This document shows positions 47,520 to 60,139 of a stretch of DNA of 64,000 nucleotides, piece by piece. The DNA is from Halichondria panicea (Eukaryota > Porifera > Demospongiae > Suberitida > Halichondriidae). The notes under the pieces are model-generated. The model made no database searches. It was not told the origin of the DNA and saw nothing but the letters and a program-made list of their open reading frames with translations. Position numbers and translations under genes: made by a program. The stretch is from contig NC_087379.1 of assembly GCF_963675165.1 (NCBI RefSeq), positions 5,101,442 to 5,165,441 of the forward strand. The letters are read 5' to 3'. Numbering within the stretch: position 1 is the stretch's first letter; every line of letters starts with the position of its first letter.

Positions 47520-48900
47520 TTTGCTACTTGTTGCACACCCGGGGCGCTGATAGGTAGAGTGCACATTAACAATCATGCTCTAAACGCAATCAACCTAAAA
47601 AGAACCTCCTCATGAATTAGAGCAGCATTGCTTATCACAACTGTTCCCTCAATGCTTGATACATAAGCTCTTAATCCAATGACGTTCGCCAACGCTACGG
47701 TCGTAGCTATTATTGTTACTCTTTTTTCCAATAATGCTTTGCGAGCAACATTTCCAAACACACATTGAGGAAATCCGTAGTGTCAATCTCCCAGCCATTT
47801 GCTTTAAACTGATACCCAAAATTAAAATTATGTCGTCATGGTAAATGTAGATAATAATTTCTTTTCGTGCTTTAGGGTTTGCAGGGTGTTCTTCTCTACT
47901 TCTCAAAATGGGTGATCATCTTTTACTTCGAGAAGGTCGTTTTTAACAGATTTGATGTGCTCGCCAATACCTACTTTTGGAAATTCTTGCAAATGCGGGA
48001 CCCTTAACGTTATGTATCTGCTCTGATCTTTTACCATCGTCAACACTCTATCCACGCCTTTTGTTGGCCATCCATACTCTTGCGGTTTGAAGTGCTCCAC
48101 AATTACTGCAGCTAGATCTTCTGGTGATTTACTGTTGGGGTATGTTGCAACCGAGAATTCTAATCATCTCTTAGAATCAACGCCTGAAAGATTCTGGAGA
48201 CATCATGTAAGGAGTGATATTATATAAGCATGCAAGTATAGGGGGCGATCAGTTGGTCCTTCATACACCTGTATGTTGGTACCCTCTGCTTGTACCCATA
48301 GTCCTTTGGCATTTGAGAACTAAGACTGTTACAATGTATGTGCAAATCTTTCGATAAGTAGGCAAGTCGTTGATAAAAAAAACTATTAGCCAAAGAACAC
48401 TGCCTAGGAACATCTTGTCAACTGCCGTTAATGTTGCTTTGTCAGATTCAATCAGCTCCTCTATGATTTCCAGGTGAGTTTCCATTCACTTTTTTTCGTA
48501 CCTCATTCTGAACTTGATGTATTCCTTAAAGTTCTCCAAACTCTTACCGCTGATAAATGGCTTGATGTCAGAGTGCAGGTCTGTAAATTTAGCTTGAGCA
48601 TCTTGCTTTGAGAAAGGAGGTACGGGTGGGGTAGTACTCGTAGTGAAATTTTGCACTATCCTCTCCACAGTCTCTAGGTCAATTTGTGTCTTAAAGTAGA
48701 CACATACCGTATAGCTGGTCATTTTCGAGGTTTTCGAGGATGATCCAGAAACATAAACATTTAGTGCCTCGAAAAATTGGTTTACTGTAGGGATGTGGAA
48801 AATAAATCCTCGAAATATTTTAAATTGGGCAATCCGTGAAAATTTAGTGCCTCGAAAATAACCCGCTATACGATAGTTTTAGGTGCACTAAGTTAATGTT
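47520..48900 (-). pseudogene. Nested antisense gene family, copy B3
   Basis: Homologous to 41076-42503 along its length: FKTQIDLETVERIVQNFTT (48722-48486), then an in-frame TGA, METHLEIIEELIESDKATLT (48485-48261), FKPQEYGWPTKGVDRVL (about 48100), and LRAYVSSIEGTVVISNAALI (about 47650). It has an internal deletion after PHLQEF relative to B2, and a MITE interrupts its 5' end. It stands without neighbouring M13 exons 11 or 12, between the B2 exon 16 and copy C exon 6. Confidence 0.6.
48705..48875. mobile_element. MITE inserted in nested-gene copy B3, with visible empty site
   Basis: Left end TACCGTATAGCTGGTCATTT at 48705, inverted right end AAAATAACCCGCTATACGATA at 48875. The paralogous B2 site (about 42455-42470) reads CACATAGTCTTAGGTG without the element, while here CACA-TA-element-TA-GTTTTAGGTG is seen. 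This shows insertion at TA with duplication of TA. Confidence 0.85.
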
Positions 48901-49227
48901 TGGATCCATGTACACTTCAATTGTATTGGCAGTCATTCCTAGAGTGCTCAAGTGTCCGTTGAATTTTTTTTATATAGCCATGGTCATGCAGTGCTGCTAT
49001 CGCATTGGCTGATCAAGAGGGCCTATTACAGAGGCCCTTGATGACGTTGTATGTATATATATAGTTTCACTCTACATTCTCCCACTGTTGTTAAACCGTA
49101 TAGGGCGAAATTTTTTAGTTTCGTGGAATGCACGGCCTCTAAAAGCATTTCGTTTGTGGGTTGACTGCTTACCGGATGCCACGCCTTCAATTTTTGCACA
49201 TTATTAGCAGATAATTCTAGTAATTAA

Positions 49228-49355
49228 GTTATACTTATTGTCCACTACATCAGAATTTATGGCAGTAAACCTCCGAGGACGAGGGCGAAGCCCCGAGGCC
49301 AAGGATGGTTTAAGTTTGCCATAAATTCTGATGTAGTGGACAATAAGTGTTATAT
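49228..49355. mobile_element. Hairpin MITE with ~37 bp near-perfect arms
   Basis: Arms TTATACTTATTGTCCACTAC...ATTTATGGCA and its inverse, ending at 49355; the centre is rich in CGAGGACGAGGGCGAAGCCCC. No coding capacity. Confidence 0.85.
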
Positions 49356-51577
49356 ACCCACTTGAATGAAAAGTACTTGCTACCTCACCTTGGATACAAT
49401 TAGCAAACAGCCTCAAAAACTATTGAAAACGAACAAAAATCTTATGATACAGACCCCAAGTGGGGAATATAGAACAATTTTTGTGGACTTAATTTTTGCG
49501 AACCCATGAAAACAGCGACTTAAAACTAACTATATTTTTATATTTCGTACAGTTCCAACAGTCTGGGCTGATCCTGTCCAGTCCCAGCGCGTACACAGAC
49601 AATTGGACCGGACCCCGGCCTCAACCTGGCTGCCCTCAAGACATTCATCGTGTCCACCCTGTCCCTCATCCAGCCCTCAGGCAACACCACTTTGTTTGAG
49701 GAGGCTGCCGACGGTATCACTGAGTTTAAGACCAGTCTAGCCAAGTCAGTGCTATTATTGCACCTCACAGTTTTGCTTTAGAATTGAGTTTCTGTACCAT
49801 CTATGTACATATTTACTTTTTGGGTTCTGGGGGATTGTTTGGAAGAATGAGGAATTGACAAAAGGAATGGAGCCTGAGGCTCATTTAAACGCCTAACCTT
49901 TCTTGAGTACATGTAGTTCTCATAGTTAGTTAAGCCTCTTGTTAGGCTACAATGTAGATGCTGCTTAGGTATTTGTATGAAAGTGAAATAGAACTCATTT
50001 GCTGCACGATACTTTCAAGATGAATTATTGTTATTTGTTCCAGCCTAGTGATAGAGCCACATGCTCCCCCTGTCCAGCTCTTCTACAGCAATGTTGACCT
50101 GCGAGACATAGACAAGACGTACAACCTGCTTAAGGTGAATGAACTCTCCAATCTATGGCCGTACTTCCGCTGGGAAGACTTTGTGGCTGAGATGATGGAT
50201 AATGTAAAGGTCAACGTTAGCATGGATGAGACTGTTAATCATGCGCACTCCATACTACTTCTCCAACCTCACTAAACTGTACAACTCCACCGAGCACAGG
50301 TGAGGAGTATACTCATTGGTGGAAGGGTGGGTGGTGTGCCATATCGAGTTTTGATGAATTATGTGGTGGAGCCCTATAAATCGATCATACACATAATGAT
50401 ATACACTTTACCTAGTTGATCATTTTTCTGATACTGAGCCTAGGTGAGAGTGGTGAGAATGAGCAACACAAGTGTTCTCTATTATATTTAATGCACACTG
50501 TACAAGTCTCTAAAGTCGGAGAGCTGTTTGTTTTGGGAATTATGAGCAGGCTTAAATTTGCACTAGAAAAGTTTGGATACATGCACTTATAATAATTATA
50601 TAATATTATATTATAATGATCGGTACCTATTAAAATGATTCATGTTGCCTGAGGAGGTATGACATGTGTGCCTCAATTTATATGTGGGTGCAATTGGCAA
50701 TTAATGCTAGCAAATAATTATGTTTGAATATAATTATAGAAAATTCAGCGTCAGGCAGTAATTATTGTAAAATCACATCTATAGGCAGGGTTCATCTAGA
50801 ATTAAATATTTGGGGGGGGGGGGGAGGTTTGGGGGTGCGTAAACACGCCGTAAAATGTTTGGCTACACCCCCTATTACATGCTAATGCATTACAGTAGAT
50901 CTAGTTACATATTGCACATTATAGACAGTACTAATGTGATGATGTCATTTTTCTACAACATTTTTGGGGGGAAGGTTCACCCTGCCCCCCCCCCATTAGA
51001 TGAAACCCTAATAGGTACATGTGTACATGTAGCTAGTCTGTGATAACTGCACTGAGCATCATGTAGCTACGTATATTTTCTGACTCGACAACAGTAATCA
51101 CAGCACGTACTGGTAGTTATGTAATTGTTAATTGCCACTTGCACTAACTTAATAATTGCTGCACGCATGTCGTACCTCCTCTGTAGTGTTGTCATAGGAT
51201 TGTACAGTGTTAGACACAAACTAGACTGTTCTCATGACGTTGTGAGAGATTGACGTACGCCTCTCTCCCGCATTCTTGTTCTTGTTTCCACGATTTTTTG
51301 TGCTTCCCCGGCCAATTCACTTTGCAAGTGTGTGAAAAATCTACTGTATAACTGTAACAAAATATTGAAATTCTTGTTTCTATTCCTGATGTGTGTGCAT
51401 GTTAATAAATTATTATAATGTCTAAGAGTGTAGTTGTCAAAATCAATTTTACAGTTGATACGGAACATTATTTAGCATAATTTGATATTTATACTTATTA
51501 ACACTGGCACTTAGTATAAAAGTCACTTCTGTACGTTCAGTTCCTTACACACTAGCTATACGGTTAGCTGCATGAGC

Positions 51578-52712
51578 CTACTTGGTACACACAGCACAGG
51601 TCACTTCTTTCTGTGGGTCATAGGGTCCACAAGGTAGGCCATTGCAATTGGCCTCTACGTGATAGAACACTGCACCATTTGTGTTTGCTGCGCTTCCTGG
51701 AATTCTGTCAGGAGATTGGTCGACACACTCGTACATGGTTCGATAGTGGTTATTAGCAGCCGTAGACATCAGATAGCCAATGTATTCACGAGTCCAAGAT
51801 GTTGGACACTCCATTCGAGCTGGTATCATCAGCAGTGATACTCTAGTAGAGGCGTAACAAACGGCACAAGGTACATTGTGATCGTGTGAGCTGCTAATTA
51901 GCCCACCATATGACTCGTACTCAGTTCCATAAAGAGGGTTATGATTCTGCACTCCAGCTAGATAAGCTCCATATTGAGGGTTATGAGGCATGCACAGATA
52001 GTTTGCTCCACCTCCAGTGTTGGACCAAAAACTCCCAGCCGTTATTCCATGATATAGCAGCACTGTCCCGGACACAGATGGACAAGATTTCTTCCCCCAT
52101 CTGACGTAAGTGATCCCTCCACTGACCAGACCAAGGGGTCCTTGCTCTCCCTTGTCCCCTCTTGGTCCTTGCTCCCCCACTGTTCCCTTCTCCCCATCCT
52201 GGCCGTCTTTGCCTGGGGCTCCTGGCGTTCCTTGGAAACCATCTCTACCATCTCTACCATCTCTACCACGGAGTATCTTGACGTAAAACTCATTGGGAGA
52301 CACTTCTGAATTAGTGTTGTTGGACTTGACTGCTCCAACAGGGGAACCTGTGTTGATCAGCATAATAATGAAAATCCTATTCTATAAGTTGCCAGTTTGA
52401 TAGTACCGTAGCGGGTAATTTGTAAAAAAAAATTTATTGAACTTGAACAGCAGTTTTTCATGAGTAAAATTTTCGATTGCAGTATGTGCACTGCATTGCA
52501 TGCATTCCGGTAAAGATTTTTGTGGGTAAATTTTCATCGAGGTCAGCTTGCCCACAAAATAACGAATTTTTTACTCCACAAAAATCACACACTATATGCG
52601 ATATAATTTTAACATAAAATTTAATAGTGGACTGTTGCGTCTTACCTTGTACCACAGTGAGGCACTCTAAGAGTATGCAGATTGATATCGCTGTAGTTGT
52701 TGATGCTTTCAT
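51578..52712 (-). CDS. Short-chain collagen C4-like protein (nested, copy C)
   Basis: Exon 1 (52712-52646) encodes a signal peptide ([20 protein letters not shown]). Exon 2 (52347-51578) joins in phase (VQG/SPVGAVKSNNTN) and encodes a short spacer, 16 uninterrupted Gly-X-Y triplets (GRDGRDGRDGFQGTPGAPGK onward to GPLGLV), and the Cys-rich C-terminal domain beginning GGITYVRWGKKSCP and ending CAVCTK. This is the layout of sponge short-chain (spongin-like) collagens, which form extracellular matrix or filaments by trimerisation. About 280 residues in all, no disruption seen. It is antisense inside what was intron 7 of M13 copy C. Confidence 0.9.
52401..52603. mobile_element. MITE of the TACCGTATAGCGGG family in the collagen gene intron (copy C)
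   Basis: Left end TAGTACCGTAGCGGGTAATT; right end CACACACTATATGCGATA. It is the orthologue of the element at 28417-28615, so it was present before the duplication. Confidence 0.6.
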
Positions 52713-52835
52713 TTTTGTTCTCTTGGCGGCGGATTGTATTTAATAGTGAATGACTGCTTGGAAATGTCGGCTCATTTTATACTACACTTTGGTTTTAAAG
52801 GGGTTAAGGGGTTAGATGGATAAGGTTAATGGGCA

Positions 52836-52979
52836 GAGGAGGTGCGACTGGTGCGGTGCAGCTCAAGCAATTAGTTTAATTGAGCAATAATTATCTGCCC
52901 ACGCCCCACCCATGTCGTATGTTATTGTCAGTGGCTAATTGCTTGAGCTGCACCGCGCCTGCATGTCGGACCTCCTCTG
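52836..52979. mobile_element. MITE with CAGAGGAGGT ends
   Basis: Arms CAGAGGAGGTGCGAC...GCGGTGCAGCTCAAGCAATTA and the inverse TAATTGCTTGAGCTGCACCG...GGACCTCCTCTG. It is inserted within the GGGTTA-rich minisatellite and absent from the copy A equivalent, so it arrived after the duplication. Confidence 0.8.
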
Positions 52980-53049
52980 TTACATGGGGTGAGGTTAATG
53001 GGCTAGACGTAAAGGCATACGACAATCTGATTTCTGAGTCGTTCAAACG

Positions 53050-53402
53050 TACCGTATAATCTGGTTAATAGGCGCACCTCAGCTAAATAATAGGCACATA
53101 TTGTATTTAGCAGACCAAAAGCCTCGATAGAAGGCGCACGATTCTCTGCACAGTTCTCTGCCCAACAACTGCTCTCCACACTTCTTTATAGATGAAAGTA
53201 TCCTTCACTTGTTGTGTTACTGCTGATATGACTATAGACCTCTTGCAGACAACGATCGAGCCAGCTAATGGAGAAGTATACATGCATGCGTCATTGAAAT
53301 GTCATGGGCATGTTAATCTCTATAAGCGCATTCAGATAATAGGCGCATAGAGGTCTGCTCTTTCCTCTATAGGCGCATGCTCTTACTAACCAGGTTATAC
53401 AG
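53050..53402. mobile_element. MITE with TACCGTATAATCTGGTTAAT ends
   Basis: Left end TACCGTATAATCTGGTTAAT then AGGCGCA; inverted right end TGCTCTTACTAACCAGGTTATA. The interior repeats ATAGGCGCA several times in both orientations. Confidence 0.7.
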
Positions 53403-55369
53403 CTCAGATAGTGTTACATTTGAAAATACTATTTTAAGTAGCCATACCATATATAGGTCATCACTTGCCGATGCAGTTTACCAGTGTTGTAATCGTAGAG
53501 GTGAACATAATATTCTTGCATAGCTACGTACAATGATAAGCATAGTGATAAGCACAGAAAGTATTGTACAGCAATTTGAAAGTGGTACATGTGTATGTAC
53601 ATTTTGTTTACGTGCACAAATCTGGGCCAATTAACAAATTCCATGACTAGGTGTGGTGTTTGAATTCAGGTACATGTATGATTTTACATTGTACATGTAG
53701 GTAGTTCATAGTGAACACATCTTAAGCATAAGAAGCCTTGAGCATCAAAAGTACTGTAATGTAGTGACACAATTGCGTACGCTAGCTTGTGATGGATTTG
53801 ACTCCCCGTCTTTTGTTTCGATACTTTTTGGTGCTCTTCCCAGCCAATCCTAGCAATAAGCAATATTTTTGTTGGAGATAATTTACCCAATATTCTCATT
53901 GCAGTGTTCTGGAGAACTATGCCAAGTGGCAGCTGATCCGCTCCTACATACCCTACCTCAGTGACAACTTCGTCAACGTCTACTACGCCTTTACCAAGAC
54001 AACACAAGGTACTGAGCACTAACACACATTGACTGAACTATTGTGAAAACCTTACCTTAATTAAGCAATATTAATAATGTACTGCATATGAATGTGCTCT
54101 TATAAAAACACTATTTTGCTCTCCCTCCCCCTGCCAAAATGTCTGGATGAAACCCTGCACGCTTATACACATAATTATATAGTCAACCAGTTTGTATTTG
54201 TAGCCCATGCATTTTGAAAGTGTTGTTATAACAATGTTGAGGATATTTATGATATCTCTTACTTTTCACTGTCCCCACAGGTTCTGGAGAGCAGCAGCGC
54301 TACAAGACGTGCATTGGGGTGGTTCAGGACCTGCTGCCCATTGCCCTGGCCAGACCATACTCAAAGTACGTACTGCCTCAGGGGACAAAGGTCAGTCAAG
54401 TGTAAACAAAAGGAATGTGATGTATTGTAAAGTACGTGTACGTTGGTTGTGGAATTACATGTCAGTAGTAATTTTGAACAGTAGAATGCTTACCACCATG
54501 TACATGTAGATTTGCTGTGAAACTCTTCCCTCGATAACGATAATAATGTACGTACAATGTACATGTACATGTAGCTGTACAAATATAGTACACATTGACC
54601 CCATACCCACATTACACCCTATAGGGCAATGTATCCATGGTGGTAGACAACATCAAAAAGAGTGCCTTCAAGGAGCGGCTGGATGCCAACACCTGGTTGG
54701 ACGCCACCACCAAGGAGAAGTGTAAGGATAAGGTGGACGCCATCACTAAACAGGTGGCCTATCCCGACCAACTCATTGACGACAACTACCTCAACGGGCT
54801 CTACCAGAATGTGAGTAGACTCTGCTGTTAGTCAACCTTACATCACAGTTCAATAATACATGTACATGTATATTACTGTACATGCAGCACATCATACTTT
54901 AACAACCTCTGTGCTCGAGTAGTGTTACACTAGCTCATTTAGAGGCAAAAGTTTCTAACTGCCCGAAAGTGCATTTTACAATGCTGGCCTATCAACCTCT
55001 AAAGCCCCATCAATTTTTTGTCATTCTACATTATTACATTTCCTCACTCTCCCTCCTTCCCGCCGTACAGTACAACATCAGTGCTGAGACCTACTTTGAC
55101 AACTTTCTGCTCAGCTCAAAGGAAGTGTTGTTCGACAACCTACAGCTGCTGAGGGGACCGGTGGACAAGACCATGTGGTTAAACGCCCCCACAGCTGTCA
55201 ACGCTTACTATGACCCACAATTCAACGGATTCGGTAAGGGCACAATTAAAATCAGTAAGTAGTTATAGGAGTTTACAAAAAAGCACTAGCAATTAAGGGA
55301 GTGCATTACATTTCTAAGTTTTCCTCATTGGACGGGTATAATATACAGTCTAGACTTTCACTTACTTCG

Positions 55370-55700
55370 GTAATTCTCTTGCTACTTGCTGCAACTGCAA
55401 ACCCAACTTTTTCGGGGGAGAGCTAATATCAGGAGTGCATGAGTGCACATTAACATGCTCAGAGGCAATCAGTCCTTTTGAAGATCTAGAGCTTCTTTAA
55501 TTGTTCCATGCATAATGCATAAGCTCTCAAAGTGATGACCTTCTGCAGAGCTACGACTCTTTTTGCAATTATTTGAGGCTGAGTTACCTACAGTGTGCAT
55601 GTATGTGTGCAACTTTAACGAGAATGTCCAGGTAGCTCCCAGTCTGTAGTTCAAGCCGTCCATCAACTTCTAGTTAAATGCTCGTCTCCCACATACATGT
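55370..55700 (-). pseudogene. Decayed relic of the intron-11 nested gene family (copy C)
   Basis: Minus-strand sequence matches the copy A relic ([20 protein letters not shown] region) and, weakly, the C-terminal half of 41076-42503. It is interrupted by stops and lies between exons 11 and 12. Confidence 0.45.
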
Positions 55701-56018
55701 AGGACAATAATTATATGGTGAACATAATTCCGATTTGTTATAGAACGGTCTAACAAGCTGTGTTACACCTCAAAAAGGGTGATCAATCATCTTTTCGTTT
55801 GAAAATGCATTTATATCTCCGACATTACCTGCATATCTCTGGCTACTGCGGTTGCTATACAAGAGTTTCTGTAACATCGTTTTCTCCATATGCAGTGTTT
55901 CTGGAGGGCATTTTGAATATACCATTCTTTAACGCAGGATGGCCATTGTGAGTTGTCATGGTACTGTGTGGATGTACGCTCAGTTTGGCTATCATGTTTA
56001 GTAATGTAATGTATTAAC

Positions 56019-56259
56019 TACCGTACAGTTGGAAATTTTTGTGATATGCAAAATTTCGCGTTTTTCGAGGGAAGACGGTTAACGTGAACATTAAGACTGG
56101 GATAAATTCCCTCACACTGGTATTTCGCATGCAAAGCTATTGATGGGTGTGGTTTCCTGGCATTGAAATGCGAATATTAGAACCCACAAACATTCTGCTG
56201 AGGACTTTGGAGCCAAATAACAAAAAGTTGCACCTGCAAATATTTCCCGCTATACGGTA
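56019..56259. mobile_element. MITE, TACCGTACAGTTGGAAATTT ends
   Basis: Left end TACCGTACAGTTGGAAATTT at 56019 and inverted right end AATATTTCCCGCTATACGGTA at 56259. Located in intron 12 of copy C near, but not at, the position of the copy A elements. Confidence 0.75.
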
Positions 56260-59216
56260 TATACTCCACATGTACATGTATGCATTAACTGCATGTGTGA
56301 GATTTGTGAAATGTGCAAGAGTAACCTTGTAGAGGGCCAGTAGTTACATGTACATGTACAACATATATACTATGTGTGGATGTTAATGGTTAATGATGTG
56401 GTAGAATTCCTTCCATTTCCTGCATTGAAGAATTCCCATGTTTTCTTTTGGCTAATTGAGACCACGTGCACCAACTGATTAGTTCACAGCCATGTGCACA
56501 CTCCCCTCCAGCTACTCCACATATGGTGCTCTTGGTGTAGTGGTGGGTCACGAGCTCACACACGGCTTCGGTGACCAGGGTAAGTTATCAACCCCCATAT
56601 ATGTAAAGTACGTTGTATGTCTCAACCTGAAATGTTCTATATATAGCTAAGTATATTGCACAAAATGGTCTACTTGTGTTCCCAGAAACTCCTTAGTGCC
56701 CTGCTGTTTCCTTATTGTATTACCTGTACGCTTGTTTTTTATCGTCAACTAACTAAGTCTCCCCCCCTTCCAGGTCAGTGTTATGATAAGGATGGTATTC
56801 TGGAGCCATGGTGGAGCAGTGACTCAGTGAAGGCATTCGACCAGAGGAAGGAGTGCTTTGTTGAGCAGTACTCAAAGTACGAGGTGTTTGGATATCAAGT
56901 GAGAGCCGTTGATGTTATTGATGGTTTGGTTTCACTGTTGCAAGCATCTGTTATGTTTTCAATATTGCAGTGCGTGTAAGTAAACGATACAACTATATAT
57001 AACATGTGCTGTACACACAAACAAAAAGCGAATGTGTATCTAAGAGTAACCCTGCATGCATGTTTATCTTTCTAAATTGAAGCTGTAGAATGTGATAAGA
57101 TCACTTGAAACTTTCTTTTCTAAGGCACACCGTATGGTACTACTCACATATCAGAGAATCCAGCAAATGTTGCTGGTTTTATTGCATTGCTAGCGAAAAA
57201 CCTTTGGGAATAAGCCAAATCAGAATAGAAATTGTGATCTAACTTTGCGATCTAGCAAGGATCGTGATGTCATACAAGTACTGTATACACGTAGGTTTTG
57301 TGAAGCCATTAATTAGTACTTGCAAAGTTCACATACGGTGGTTGCAAAACATTATTATAGCAGTACGGTACGTATGCAACTTTTATATTCATTGAGGTAT
57401 ATTATGTGTTTTCAGATCAATGGCAGTTTGACTCTAGGAGAGAACATTGCTGACAATGGAGGAATCAAGTCTGCCTTTCAGGTGAGTAGGTCCTATCATT
57501 GTCAGCAGCTGATGTATGGCTTTGAAGAACTGGATGTATTTACTTTTACAGTCCACTAATCTGTATAACCCTTTCCCGGCCTATCGCAAGGAACCTGGAA
57601 AAGTTTCGTCACTTTAGTTTGCATTTGTAGGTCAGCCCAACCCACTAAACTAGCTTGATTTTATCGCTGCCCCCAATGAAGTGGCCATTGCTTAGAGATG
57701 GACGTGGGTCAATGGTTGTGCTCACTAACCAGTCGATTTTATGCCTTGCTGCTGCCTCGATGGAAGTATGTGCGGTCTTTAAAAGTTGCACCTGTTCAAC
57801 TAAGCTTTTTAGCAAGCATGTAGACTATTGTAGTGCATGTGTCAACTTGTGTAGCCTGTGTACACAAATGGCTTGCTGCTTCGTCTTTGAAAATATTTTA
57901 TGGCTCTAACTAGTCCAGAAGGTCTACCAATGGATACTACTCAGTCCTACATGCTGTATAGCTGGTCTAAACCTTTTTAAGTGTCCTAATTGAATAGCTC
58001 AGCAAAAATTCAAAGGATAATCGCATTCATGACACTGTCCAATCTACCACAGAATCCAATATCAACATTGTAGTTTACAGTAAAGGTAACTAGACAATAA
58101 AACCCACAGATTTAAGATTTAATCAAGATCACAGGCATGGTTTAAAACGTAACTGTGCATAAGCCCTTTACCCACAATTCTGTTTTCCTCTAGGCGCACA
58201 AAGATGTGGTTGCAAAGAACCAGCTCAAGGAACAGTCTCTACCTGGGCTCACCAAGTACACCCCAGAGCAGATGCTGTTCATTAATTTCGGTCAGGTGAG
58301 ACAGAGACAGCTATGCATACCATAATTATAGACAGGTGTTGAATTATAAGTGACCATAAGGATTAAGTACTTCCTTGTTGTGGGTAAATTGAATGATATG
58401 CTAGCTATGTTCTCTATGTCAACGAACATCGATCTGGTCATAATTATGCTATCACCATGCAAGTTTGTTTGCGCTAACCCTAACTATCCAACCCTTGCTG
58501 ACATATACACACAGGTGTGGTGCTCACTGTTCACTCCAGAGGCTGTCAGTGTCTCTACTAAAGTGGACCCACACAGTCCAGGGCCATACAGGTGAGTCAC
58601 TCAGCCTTTAAGTGTAATTGGTCCCCCCCTAGCCATAAGATCATAACATGGACTCCTATGGGGAACAAATTCTGTCACTATAGATACTGCCTTTGTTCAT
58701 GTTTTGTACACAAACTGTTCATTTGTAACCTGGGTGCCTGGTACTTATATCATGTGGGGTTTCACTGCATAAACGTTTAGGGTCATTCACTGTTTGTGTG
58801 TATAGTAATACCTATATCTATTTTCAATGTGCTAAGCTAACTGTGCCCCCCCCCCCTCTCAGAGTGATTGGTTCGCTGGTGAATAGTCCGGAGTTTGCCA
58901 GTGCCTTCAATTGCCCTACTGACTCTCCCATGAACCCCATGGATAAGTGCCTCATGTGGTAACACTCACTATCCTCCCATTACAAACTATTGTTTTTATT
59001 TGTGCTCAGTTTTGCTTTAGAGCAGTTTTGATTTTAAAGCATCATTCCACTACTTGTTGGTGTTTCTGTGTGTAAATGATTCTTTCAGAATAAAGTGAAG
59101 TGAAACTAGAGATACTGTTATTATGATAATAGCAGCTATATATAGTAGTTTTGCACACAAATTAATGTAAACTGATAAAATTGAGTGAAGTTTCTGTTAG
59201 TCTCTTGTCACAATAT

Positions 59217-60139
59217 TTACTCGAGGGTGACGTTTAACTCAATGCAGGCTAGCTCCAGCCCATTCTGATCTGTAGCTTTCACATGACCCTCGTATTTTCC
59301 CTACATAGCACAGAACAGACAGAACAAAGGAGCTCAGCGCTATAGCTAGTGGTTGATATAATTATGTAAATGTATGACACCCTAGGGTATTATCATTGCA
59401 TGCTTATTAGATAAATGCATGCATGCCCGGCCTAGCTATAGGTATATGCACCACAAAATATATGAATGGCCAACAAATATATATCTGAAAGGACACATAT
59501 GTATACATACACGTACACAGGTATGTTATATATAGCTTATACCTTAGGAGCCTCTTTAGGTATCTTGGTTGGCACGGAGACATGCACCACCCCCTTTGAT
59601 AGTGGACAGGCATGGTCGATCTTCTTAGTGAGGTCACATAAGTCATAGCTCATTGTGTAGGGGAGAAATCCTCCATATATCAGATTGATTTCTACCTTTC
59701 CACTCGAGATCACTTCGTCTGAACAGGGAACATTTTATTTCAAATAGTACAATTTAACTATTATAATACATGCCAACGCTTAGAATGGTTATTCATGATA
59801 GATAGTAATCGAACACATTGTTATAAAGAAATAGAGAGTCAATGCTCGTGATCACCTGTAGAAAGATAAGCGGAGATGTTGACAGGTTTGCCTCTGACTG
59901 GAGGGTCGGGAACGATGGAAGCGTTGAGAATCTTGCCATGATCACCAGGCTTGCCTGCAAGCAACACATTACTAGCATGTGCTATTAAACCATGCTACAT
60001 CAATCTACAACTCACTGCAATCTTTCCAGATGTCACCAAGTGTGTTTAGAGCCCTCCACTCTCCAAGATCCTTTATAGACCTTCCCTCCACACAGCACAG
60101 GCCTGCAATTGCCGTCAGTATAAGCAGTTCCCGAAGCAT
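59217..60139 (-). CDS. ML-domain (NPC2/MD-2-related) secreted lipid-binding protein, 160 aa
   Basis: Four exons with GT-AG borders and consistent phase: 60139-60016, 59954-59856, 59718-59543 and 59300-59217 (483 nt including TAA). Exon 1 encodes a signal peptide (MLRELLILTAIAGLCCVEG) and the first domain Cys (WKDCSKPGDHG). Exon 2 gives the strand ILNASIVPDPPVRGKPVNIS; exon 3 gives GKVEINLIYGGFLPYTMSYD with LCDLTKKIDHACPL and the SVPTKIPKEAPK loop; exon 4 gives GKYEGHVKATDQNGLELACI and ends NVTLE. The spaced Cys pattern and the PxxP-to-GxY loop are those of the ML fold, which binds sterols or phospholipids in a hydrophobic pocket. The product is most like NPC2 and phosphatidylglycerol/phosphatidylinositol transfer proteins; the ligand is not determinable. 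Confidence 0.88.

Larger units (their letters stand above)
49553..58962 (+). pseudogene. M13 metallopeptidase copy C (exons 6-18), 5'-truncated and frameshifted
   Basis: Exons by homology to copy A: 6 (49553-49744), 7 (50057-50299), 8 (53905-54008), 9 (54281-54390), 10 (54625-54810), 11 (55071-55233), 12 (55896-55947), 13 (56512-56579), 14 (56774-56898), 15 (57416-57481), 16 (58194-58295), 17 (58515-58591), 18 (58863-58962). Exons 8-18 keep length and phase (exon 10 gains one Lys codon). Exon 6 carries a +4 nt change that leads to a stop, exon 7 a +1 nt change (GTTAATC for GTTATC), and exons 1-5, including the TM segment, are absent. HELTH and ENIADNGG are intact, but [10 protein letters not shown] has become HELTHGFGDQ. 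Introns are nearly identical to copy A in many stretches, so the duplication is fairly young. Confidence 0.9.
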
